Origin: Lasiosphaeris hirsuta
Lineage: Eukaryota > Ascomycota > Sordariomycetes > Sordariales > Lasiosphaeriaceae
Assembly (NCBI GenBank): GCA_030549175.1
Contig: JAUKUA010000007.1
Coordinates: forward strand, 4,092,001-4,156,000
Direction of reading: 5' to 3'
DNA length: 64,000 nt
The notes beneath the pieces are model-generated. The model did not search any database. It saw only the letters and a list, made by a program, of their open reading frames with translations, and was not told where the DNA came from. Within the stretch, counting starts at the first letter, position 1. Every line of letters begins with the position of its first letter. This document shows positions 23,567 to 32,353 of this stretch, piece by piece. Position numbers and translations under genes: made by a program.

Positions 23567-24121
23567 AAGCCCGAGTAGATTGATACTCCGTGCGTTATGT
23601 TGGTTACGGGCGTTTGAAGTCTCTCGCGAAGATCATACACGCCGACAAGGAGCCAAGGTTGACGGCAAAGGAAGGAGGAATGTTGGCTTAGGACTTTGGA
23701 AATGGGGCGAAACAAATGGATATATCAGGCGTTACCAGAAAGCAGCCTGGTTGTATGAGACGAATCTGGGCACACGAAAATTTCTTTTTTCGTTCGTAGG
23801 CCTGAGCTGGGGTGAGATGTGGCTGATTTGCCCTGAGCTTTCCCTGATTCTTCCCTGAGCTAGGGTGATGATCCCATACGCGGCCGCTGCACAGACCTAG
23901 CTGTGCTGCTATTTTCTTGCTTTGCATCCCTACTAGTTACCCTGTCGGAGATTCTTGCAGTCCAGATACCTATTACTCCCCTGGTACACGGAAAATAGCT
24001 ACTCGACGGCCACAAACGGCACTGATTTCCTACGAGGAGTAAGTCCCCAGCCCAAGCCATTACGGATTTGCATTGCGATGTTGGTATATCCATCGATACA
24101 TCACCTACGTGCTAATCGTTA
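23567..24121. other. Gap before BTB relic
   Basis: No gene recognised. The last part (about 24095-24121, ending TGCTAATCGTTAG) looks like an intron 3' end leading into the BTB frame, so a 5' exon of that gene may once have been here. Confidence 0.35.
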
Positions 24122-24959
24122 GTGCCATTCAGCATCACCCACTCAATGCTATTCCGCATCTACATCGGCCCCCAGAAGCGAGAGTTCGCCATCCACTCGG
24201 CCCTCATGGCCGATCAATCCGCCGCATTCGACCAGCCCGTCAATGGCAGCTTCAAAGAAGCGCGCGACTTCCACGTCGAGCTAGACGATGTGGACGAGGA
24301 AACTCTCCTTTGCTTTTTCCAGTACGCATACACCGGAGAATACGTCGGCGAGGCCCTGGTCCACGAATAAGGCAAAACCGCTGCCTGTCGAGGGCTCGGT
24401 AGATTCCTAGGGGGGGGGTGCCCATCCGAAGGGAAAGAAGGGGAAAATTTCCGGATTCGGAACTGAATCTGGTTGGCCGTCTAGGGCCTTAAACCCCTTC
24501 GGCTCGGGGATCGAGGAGTCCGAGCCAGGGAAGGCGAAGCTTTGGGCAGAGTCCCAGAACACAGTCTCATCGCAGAGCGTTTCAAGTTTCGGGCTTTCCA
24601 CCACAGGACGCTTCGCGCCTATCTGAGAGAACCTGGTCCAGAGTGTGTTGCTTTTTCATGCCAAAGTATTTGCCTTTGCCGAATACTGGGGGGTTACTAG
24701 GCTGCGAGATCTCTCGTTGCGTAAGCTGGACAGGTCGCTAGAGAAGCTTGAGCTGGATGACAAGAGGGTGGGAGAGGTTGCCGCCTTAGCTGAATACAGC
24801 TATGGAGAGTTACGACTCGACAAGCTGAGATCGCTCTTGCTCCTGTACGTTGCATCAAAGCTTGATAAGCTTTAGAAGAGTGAGGCGTTTCGGGCCACCC
24901 TTTCGAGTCACGGAGAGCTGGCTATGGCATTGCTTGGTGCCGTGGCTGAAGCAGACTAG
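24122..24959 (+). pseudogene. Broken BTB/POZ-domain gene
   Basis: The first frame (24122-24367) gives a fungal BTB core: FAIHSALMADQSAAFDQP, LDDVDEETLLCFFQYAYTGEY. After ALVHE the coding sense continues one frame over (NKAKPLPVEGSVDS, PKGKKGKISGFGTE). It passes a TAG beside a nine-G run (24410-24418) and a TGA near 24623. Then come AKVFAFAEYWGVTRLRDLSL and VAALAEYSYGEL. A further TAG near 24873 precedes SHGELAMALLGAVAEAD and the terminal stop at 24957. BTB proteins usually act as dimerising adaptors. One frameshift and three stops make this a pseudogene; the stops fit C-to-T changes. Confidence 0.75.
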
Positions 24960-25345
24960 ATTTGGCACGTCGACGTGTCAGGGTTGGGCTTCTTTGGGGT
25001 CGCTGTTGACGAGGTGGTCAAGGGCGGAGTGTTGGAAGTGCGACAAGGCAGACTCGGAGTGGATGGTGAAGTCTCGACTTGGGGGGCCGACGGAGAGTCG
25101 GAAGAGTTTGTGTTGTATCATGGCATTCAACTCATTGTAAGCTCATTGGATCCAGTTGAGAAATCTTTCAGGGGGTTGCTAGAGACGTCCTGCTGGTCGG
25201 TAGCGCCGTACCTAAGCAGAGATAACGATACATGCATTTCATCAATATGTGGATATCACCCTGGTTTGACCGTAAGGGTGGACGGTAAATCTTTCTCCTC
25301 AGTTGCGTGACGTGATGCCCTCTTATTATGCCTCTGATTTCATAG
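24960..25345. other. Gap, no gene confirmed
   Basis: An open plus-strand frame at 24975-25140 (starting MSGLGFFGVAVDEVVKGG) directly follows the BTB stop. It may be read-through of decayed sequence. No domain recognised. Confidence 0.3.
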
Positions 25346-26789
25346 TCAAACCACGAGAAATGCCAGCGCCGCCAGGGCCATGGCATCTGCTCCCGTTTTG
25401 AGCGTGAGATTGACCTCGGGCGCAAAGAATGGCGAATGATTGACCGGCACAGGTTTCACGGCATCTTCTGGCGTGCTACCAAACTTCCAATACGCGTAGG
25501 GCACGTTGTAGGGGGCGGCACCAAGGGTTGAGAAATCCTCGCAGGCACGATTGAGGGTCATTTCGGCGACATTTCCGGCGAAGTAGTCATGGAATGCGTA
25601 GCGGACAGTACCGGCGATGGCGTCGTCGTTGCTCGTCAGCGGCGCGCGGACAGTATGCTTGAATTCTGGATCGCGTGGGACCCCGGCGGCACGGCACTCG
25701 TCGAGGAATTTTTTCATAACAACGTCGAGCACACGGCGGCGGATATCGGGCTTTATCGTCTTGATGTCAAGGAGGATGTCGGCGTGAGTAACGTAGTCGT
25801 CACCGGGCTCGCCGGCGTGGAAGCCCCAGCAGGCGACAGTGGCGTCCTCGTGGGGCCCGACCTCGTGGGTCACAGCCTCCTGGAGCCCGGAGACGATGCG
25901 CATGGAGAGCGGGATCGGATCGACGCATATTTGCGGATTTGCACTGCCCTCGCAAGGCCCGCCGGTGACTCGAATGCGTAGTGAATCCGCGGCTACCAGG
26001 ATTGGGCCAGACCGGATCGCCACGGTTCCGGCCCGCAAGGGCCCGACGTGTTGGCCAAGCATGAGGTCAGGCACCGGAACCCGGTCGTAGAGACCATCGT
26101 CAAGCATGGCTTGCGCGCCGCCCGTCTCTTCCTCATCAGGTTGAAAAACAACTAGCAGGGTCCCGTTCCAGTGGTGAGCCGCGGCCTTGAGCAGGTCGGC
26201 GGCGGCTAGAAGTGCTGCCATGTTCATATCGTGGCCACAGGCATGCATGACTGGTCGCTCATTGCCGTAGCGGTCTACCATGCGGCGCTCGCTCCGGTAG
26301 GGCACGCTAGTCTCTTCGAGAATGGGCAGGGCATCGAGCTCGGCCCGCATGAGAACTATCTTACCGGGGCCGTTGCTGAACATGCCCACAACACCATGAC
26401 CGCCAATATGGGGGTGGACTGTGTAGCCCAGCCGCTCCAGATGTGATGCCGCTTTCTTCGCCGTGTTTGCCTCCATGGCAGAGATGTCAGGGTTTTGATG
26501 CACATCGCGGTAGAAGCCGGCGTACTGGCCAAGGTCCGGCCGGTTGCTCTCTACAATCGTGCGCAGAAGCTGGCGCTTGGGGGCATCAGCCGTCATGTTG
26601 TCAGAAACGCTATCCAGCGGGATCTGGTCGACCTGGAAGACTAATTATGGCGGCATCTGTCAGTGGAGCTGTCAGTGGAGCACAATGGCGCTCCCGGGCA
26701 CAACGTGGGCCCTACTTACATTGCTCGACGGCGGAAGCAAAGATGGCGAATGCAATCAAAGCCTTCAGGGCGGAGCTACGACACCCCAT
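25346..26789 (-). CDS. M20-family metallopeptidase/amidohydrolase, putative secreted
   Basis: Two exons, 26789..26720 and 26640..25346, 454 aa. Exon 1 encodes a start followed by a hydrophobic stretch (ALKALIAFAIFASAV) that looks like a signal peptide; the 79-bp intron is phase 1. The body matches M20D enzymes (hippurate/IAA-amino acid hydrolase-like), which cleave amide bonds of N-acyl amino acids. Metal-site motifs are MHACGHD (Cys158, His160), DEEETGG (Glu193/194), GQHV (His221) and the late NHSPFFAP. Oddities: RAELDALP in place of the usual RADMDALP, Asn instead of His in CGHDMNM, and GGPCEGSANPQ where relatives have a GHAS/GHGS histidine in the lid domain. Activity may therefore be altered. 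Neighbours give no pathway. Confidence 0.85.
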
Positions 26790-28487
26790 GGCGAATCGCC
26801 AAGACACCTATCGTAATGTCAAAGGCTCACCTAGCGCTGTGTGATTCTAGGGCCCGAGTGGCGTTGAGACCGCTATTTTCAGGTTGCTCCAAGCGACGCA
26901 AAAAGGTGCTAGCCCAGGAGGAAGTTATGGGAAAACTGAAAAACTGTTGGGACGAGGGAGATTACCAAATTCTAAAGGCAAGGCTTCGTGTAACTGTGTA
27001 CGAACGACCAGTTTGGTGCCTGAGGTTGCAAATTAGGCACAAAAGGCAAAAGACGCAGAAGCTCAGCGCTACCGCCTGGCCGCCACATCGCTTTTTGGTT
27101 CTTTGTCCAAAACTCTTCAAGCTCGGTGAGAAGGAGTTGGACCCTAAGACGGTCAAGACCCCCAGTTTTGCCGAGTAGTCTGACCCAATTGCGCCCAGGA
27201 AGAATCAGAGGTCCGCCATCATATCTCACTAGTTGATCAAGTTAGTAAGTGGCTTACCGCAGTGAACCACATCCCCACTAGGCAGAGCGAAGTTCCTAAT
27301 GTCCTTGAGATCGCGGGGTGGGATGCCCGGGCCGGTCTTTGGGCCTCGCCGGCGGAACTGTCATATTTTCCTCATGCTGTTAGTCTTCGCATGACTTCTA
27401 GTGTATACCTCAAACACACAGTTCTCAAAAGCGGTCGACCCATTCAAGTTGACCTTGAAGCCGACGAGCTGGTATGGCTACTTCGTCTTGTAGATGGGAA
27501 GCTCGCAGAGGAATTGGAGGTTGTTTTCCATGGTGGCTTCAACTTTCTAGGTCACTTGGGCTATAGGAAGGAACGGTCGTGTGAGACAAGGGATGCAGGT
27601 GGGAGGCTACTACCCGGTCCGACTGTCATGAAGCTTTCATACCCCAGTTTGTCCCCCAACCCCCTTCCCAAAATTGCAACACATGGAGCACGGGCCGTGT
27701 TAGCGCTTTGCACTATCAAGTAGCACTGTTTCGTGAGTATCATTACATTGCCTATCTGTATCTACAGCGGTCTTGTTTTAGTGGATGACTGCGGTTAACC
27801 CGCCTGTAGGCGTCGCTAAGACGTAGTCTGCGACGAAAAAAGAGAGTGGATCCTATCCGAAGATCGTTAGGCTAAAATCAGGCCCGCGTCACTTCGGTTC
27901 AGCTTCGGCTCACTATCACTCACTCTTTTTACTCACACAATCACAAAATTATCAACTTTACCCGACTCCATAGGGACCTTTTTAGGCCCCCTTAGGGAGG
28001 GTCCCATTTCTGGCCTTTTCCGAACCCAATACAGAGACCAAGAAGTAGGCTCCATAGCTAGTGTATTTGTCTACTATGACATTATTCAGATGGAGGCTCA
28101 CGCAGGTTCGAGTGGTTGTATTGTTCAAGAGGGTTCAAGATCCGGAGCGCGGTAAGCGCTCTTTTATCTACAATTCAAGACCCTAGCTCTTAAGGAGCCT
28201 GAGCTCAATAGAGCGCTCTAGCCACAGTTGGCTTGGCACTGGATTTGTGCGACAGGTACTAAGTATCGTAAAAACGTCGGTGGTAGTTGCTTTAACCTTA
28301 TCGTACGTAGTTCCTTAGAAAGTGTTACAACCTGTGCGCTAGGTACCAAAGTATCTGACGTTGAATGACAGATCGCAAGGCAGAACGAACGCCTAGTTCG
28401 ATTATAGTGCAGGGAAGGATTGAGCGTAGGAAGATAAGTCTCTCAGATTGAGGGTCACACTCTGCCAAACAGATTGCTATCACCAGA
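26790..28487. other. Gene-poor stretch with a possible decayed minus-strand gene
   Basis: On the minus strand at about 27540-27250, short segments look coding, including VGFKVNLNGSTAFENCVFE and GIPPRDLKDIRNFALPSGD. They are separated by stops; a GTAAGC donor follows the second. I do not recognise a family. The rest (27730-28487) shows no gene and is partly AT-rich. Confidence 0.3.
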
Positions 28488-28714
28488 TGTCGCATAACTG
28501 CGGTGGGTGTGGCACAACGCTCTGGCGCAGCCACAGCTGTGGCTGCGAGCGCTGGCTGTTGCAGAGGAGCTCACACTCCTCTGCAAGAGGTCTAGCCCCT
28601 TGGCAGAGCACCCTCTCTTTTGTATATATTTGGCGCTCACGCGCCTTGCTCTCTTAGCTGGAGCAGACTCAATTCAATCTTCTTTTCTCTCCATTGCTCG
28701 GCTCCAGAAGTGTC
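28488..28714 (+). repeat. Dispersed structured repeat, copy 1
   Basis: About 227 bp, matched along its whole length by 50068-50294. It contains a 22-bp perfect palindrome at 28526-28547, a hairpin with 9-bp arms GCAGAGGAG/CTCCTCTGC at 28561-28584, and a GGCGC-TCAC-GCGCC hairpin at 28632-28645 just after a TATATATT. It starts TGTCGC and ends near GTGTCA, so a solo LTR is possible, but no target duplication was found. It could also be a SINE or MITE. Confidence 0.75.
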
Positions 28715-29070
28715 AGACCAGAATTGGTAGTACTCCGGGATATAAAAGAATGTAATTGCTTGCGCGAGGAACAGGAACCCTCACGCTCCAAGGTGTCTAA
28801 CATGTTGGCTATATAACTACCTGATTTTGACTGACAGCTCCGTACCTGCTCAGCGACATGTGCTCGGTCCTGTACTGAGTAATTGTCACTGAGCACTCCG
28901 GTGCTCAGTACTGGGAAAGTGCTCAGGGTCTGAACACTTGTTTCTGACTGAGCGCTTCCTGATTAGCGCTATCCCTGCCCCTTGCCTGGAGCAGCGCTTG
29001 ATTGGATGCACCCTTCCTTCCTGCACGTGATCTTGTCATGTTGGCAATTCAGGGCGTGAAAAAAAGTTTA
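28715..29070. other. Flank of Fot1-type element
   Basis: No gene. A palindromic TGAGCACTCCGGTGCTCA lies at 28890-28907 and several TGCTCAG copies surround it. It ends with the TA target dinucleotide at 29069-29070. Confidence 0.4.
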
Positions 29071-29117
29071 ACGTGCGTGATAAGCGAGCGGGCCAGACAA
29101 GCGAACGGGCCACTTTT
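29071..29117 (+). repeat. Left terminal inverted repeat of Fot1-type element
   Basis: 47 bp, perfectly inverted at 30890-30936. The inner sequence contains GGGCCAGACAAGCGAACGGG. Confidence 0.93.
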
Positions 29118-29621
29118 CCACCACCCACCACAACTATCCTCAATTACACAACCATAACACTAAGAATTTACAATAACTGAATTAGAAACAGATGAATCAG
29201 ACGATTCTGCAGCCTCCTTGCACGTGCGTGCATTATGGCCAGGCTTTCCGCACACACCACAACACTGAATCTTCGTACGTGACCCCCTTGTACCACTACC
29301 ACTTTGTCGTGTTTCCTGACCTAACTGCTCATCCACAGCCCTCTGATCTAGTAGATCCTGTGCCTCTTATACAGTAAGTGACCCTCCAAGCTGTACACGT
29401 GTTCTTCTGGCTCTCCGTCGCTTACTAAGGCCCTCATTGGCCTTTCGTAGTACTGAGACCTCCGTACGCAGAAGAGCCACCTCGTGCATTACAGCCATTG
29501 TACCTTTGGCTAATCGATCCACAGCAGTTAGCATTGAGGTTAGAGAGCTACTTTGATAGTTGGAAATTCGAGTTTTAATAAGCGCTGACTATGAGGTGGC
29601 CTCTCGAGGGTTGTATAGCGT

Positions 29622-30838
29622 TTAGGAGACCCAAGGTAGTGTGGTAGTTGGGCTTGATGTAGGAGGTATTAGAGTTCGAATACGTACATCTAGGTTAGAT
29701 ATCACCCTTTCTGGGTCACACGGCATAAGGCCAACTCCGGCAAAACCCCCCTGGATGTTCTTTTCTGTCATTAAAGCAAAAAATGCCTCTCTAAATACAC
29801 AAAGAAACTCCAACTTACTGATGTGTATGATACTCATCCGTATAAATTACTCAATTTGGCGGCCATATGCCTTCTTCAACGGGCTAAAACATCCAACATC
29901 TAAGGGCTGGAGTATATGTGAAGAGTACGGAGGTATATAAAGTGGAATAATATTATGCTCTTTATAATACTTGTCGAATTCTTCGGAGTGGTGGCTTTCG
30001 TGGCTATCGAGGATTAATAGCCGGTGTGTACCCTTTGTACGAGATACTATGTAGAAATCGAAGTGCTGAATCCAATCTATGCCTTTCTTATTCGTAGTCC
30101 AGCCATTTTCGGTTGTTATAATACGCCAGTCGGCCGGGAGGTTACACTCTTCATACCAGTTGGCAAAGTGATATTACCCAGCCAAGATAATATAATATAT
30201 AGTAGGATAGCCCAGCCTCAAGCATTCACTCCTTGGATGATTATAGCCCACTCTCGATTACCTAGCTAGGTCTTTTTAGTCTTATTAAGGCTATCTGAGG
30301 TAGTAACTACCATATAGGCTATAATAATGCCTATCATAAACCCAGTCTCGTCGAAGTTATACATATCATCATCAAGAATGCCGTATTTAACCCTTATATT
30401 ATGCACAAGTGCAAACCACTCGCGAATAATCTTTAGATCTTCGCATTTAGCCCTCTGATAGTCGTATTTACGCGTAAAACGCGTCCGAAGTTCTAGTTGG
30501 CACTTGACGAAGTTATGAGCCCAACGTATGCCGACAGGGGGCGCATCACGTTCGTGTAGTAATCGGTTGGCCATATCTTCCACATAACAAAGCCGAGGGT
30601 AGAATACGCGTGAGCATAGCTCAATTATGTATCGAACAATCGTTTTCTCTTCCAAATCCGTAAGTTTACGTGAGTTAGCTGGAATATCGCGTCGTGCAGG
30701 CCGACCATCACGTCGGCTGGCAAGCGTAGTACGACTAACTTCGTAGATATCGGCTACGGTTCGTAGGCTTAGCTTTTCGTCTTTTTCAAGGCTCTGGAGG
30801 GCCATGATAATGTTTGCTTCATTTGAAGAAGTTGCCAT
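29622..30838 (-). pseudogene. Fot1/pogo transposase, inactivated
   Basis: ATG at 30838 (MATSSNEANIIMALQSLEKD), inside the terminal repeats. The N-terminus shows a psq/CENP-B-like helix-turn-helix (LRTVADIYEVSRTTLASR). The DDE catalytic domain begins with the first Asp in MYNFDETGFMIG. The first stop is a TAG at 30266 after LNKTKKT. Beyond it the sense continues through more stops, with ILDSHESHHSEEF-like sequence carrying the second Asp. It ends with EAFFALMTEKNIQGGFAGVG and a stop at 29622. Several stops are TAG/TAA of RIP type. It would have cut and joined transposon ends in the nucleus. Confidence 0.85.
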
Positions 30839-30889
30839 TGTGGATGGTTGAGAAAAGTGATGTTTTGTGCAAAGGTGGTGCGACGCGTA

Positions 30890-30936
30890 AAAAGTGGCCC
30901 GTTCGCTTGTCTGGCCCGCTCGCTTATCACGCACGT
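30890..30936 (-). repeat. Right terminal inverted repeat of Fot1-type element
   Basis: 47 bp, reverse complement of 29071-29117, followed by the TA target copy. Confidence 0.93.
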
Positions 30937-30938
30937 TA

Positions 30939-31853
30939 CGTGTAGATCTCTCGCAACTGGTAAGCATCAGCCACCACATCGGTGGGATCGTTAGTAGTAT
31001 TTCTGATTTGGAATGGCAGGATGATAAAGCCTGCTTCTCCAAGATGGGAGTAGCTGACAAACCCAATGACTACCCGGTCGCCATTGGGGACAGCCAAAAA
31101 CTCCAAATGCTGCGCCACAAGCTTTTGAGGGCTATTTCCGACTTTGGCGCATCCCTCGAAGTCGCACACGGCTTGTTACGACAGCTGCCAAGGTTCAAGG
31201 GTCCTAGTCTGGATGGATCGAACAACGAGATGGAGGAAGAAATCCAAATGTACTGCGCTCGTATCCAGCGACATCAGGGGAACGTGTCTGCCCTCCTCGA
31301 CATCGCTACGGGTACAGGAGATCTTGTTAGTCACTCATCTTGTGTAAGGGAATGTCGTCCACTCTCGCGGAGGCTAACAACACGTCTGGTTTAGTTATCC
31401 AAGATATTGGAGCTCCGAAGCTACAGAGTCCAACTCTGTGTCAACGAGGCGATGCAGGGCAGCCTGGGCGGGCTGAACCGGATCGCTGCAGAAAGCTCTG
31501 CTGTTGTAGAGCAGGGCCGCAAGGACTCCAAGACGCTCAAAACCCTCACCATCGCCGCCACCGCGTACCTCCCGGCTACTCTCCTTGCTGTAAGAAAGAT
31601 AGCGACACCTCTAGTGAGAATGCAGAATTGTAACGCTGACGCTGAATCCTAGACACTTTTCAGTTCAGACTTGATTCGGCTTCGGCCCAACGATCAGGGG
31701 GAAGAGAACGTGCATTTTCACGTAGCTGGGCAGTTCTGGTTATATGTAGTAGTAACGCTGATGCTTACGACAGCAACACTGGCCCCTGCTGTTTTGTCCT
31801 CGGAGATGTGGGCTCGATTGTACAATAGGTTTCGTTCTCGGCAGTGCATCTAG
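30939..31853 (+). pseudogene. CorA-like Mg2+ transporter, 5'-truncated beside transposon
   Basis: Three exon segments splice cleanly: from about 30939 to 31325, 31395..31589 and 31653..31853. Introns are GTTAGT...CTAAC...TTTAG and GTAAGA...CTGAC...CCTAG. The product reads FRAISDFGASLEVAHGLL-like helix sequence, then NEAMQGSLGGLNRIAAES, then DSKTLKTLTIAATAYLPATL. It ends in two membrane segments around TLFSSDLI and FWLYVVVTLMLTTATLAPAV. This is the C-terminal helix-TM-TM layout of fungal CorA-like proteins, about 260 residues where relatives are usually longer. The open frame runs back into the Fot1 terminal repeat and no N-terminal half lies beyond the transposon. It may still be transcribed from an internal ATG such as 31045. 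Confidence 0.65.
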
Positions 31854-32353
31854 ATGAAGTGTGCAAATGGGTAGTTTATCCTCACTGATCATGGCCACAA
31901 CACTAGAGTTGAATCGGAAGCCTGGCGTTAAATCTCTTTTTTGTGTTTGGGGCTCCTAGGATAGATCACAAAACAGATATTACCCTGTACACGAGTCTTC
32001 AGGGAGAGTGCTCCCTGAAGGATAAGCAAGGTACCTACCTATCTACCTTATACTAAAAAGAGGGTTCTGCATCCCGGCTACATTTTTAGTTAGCCACATG
32101 AGGCTGCACTTTGCAGAAACAAAAATGAAAAAAAAATAAAAAAAAAAAAAAAAAAAATAAAACGAACGACTAGGACTCTCTGATGCTGACTACGAAGAAC
32201 CACGTGGAGGCAAGGACAACACTGACCTTGTGTAACCTCGATAACGTGTACGCGCGGACAGCATGGCACAACCCCGCTTCCGAGCTGACCAAATTCCAGC
32301 GAGCATCGTTTTGATGGCTTGCCAGGAAATACCCAGAGCCCACCAAAGCAACA
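31854..32353. other. Gap with poly-A tract
   Basis: No gene. An A-rich run (two T interruptions) spans about 32126-32160. GGTACCTACC occurs near 32030. It probably carries the promoter of the kinase-TPR gene; the bases just before 32354 are AACAATGG. Confidence 0.5.

Larger units (their letters stand above)
29071..30936 (-). mobile_element. Fot1/pogo-type DNA transposon, complete ends
   Basis: The element is 1866 bp. Its outermost 47 bp at each end (29071-29117 and 30890-30936) are perfect inverted repeats beginning ACGTGCGTGATAAGCG. They are flanked on both sides by TA (29069-29070 and 30937-30938), the target duplication of the Tc1/mariner-pogo superfamily. Length and structure fit the Fot1 group. 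The single minus-strand transposase is interrupted by stops, so the copy is non-autonomous now but could be mobilised in trans. Intact ends indicate fairly recent insertion. Confidence 0.93.

Noticed and set aside
27262..27723. 153-codon plus-strand frame
   Set aside because: No domain, and the minus strand of the same stretch looks more protein-like; not strong enough to call on either strand.
32126..32160. Poly-A tract considered as the tail of a retroposed gene
   Set aside because: No intronless gene copy or target duplication lies upstream of it.
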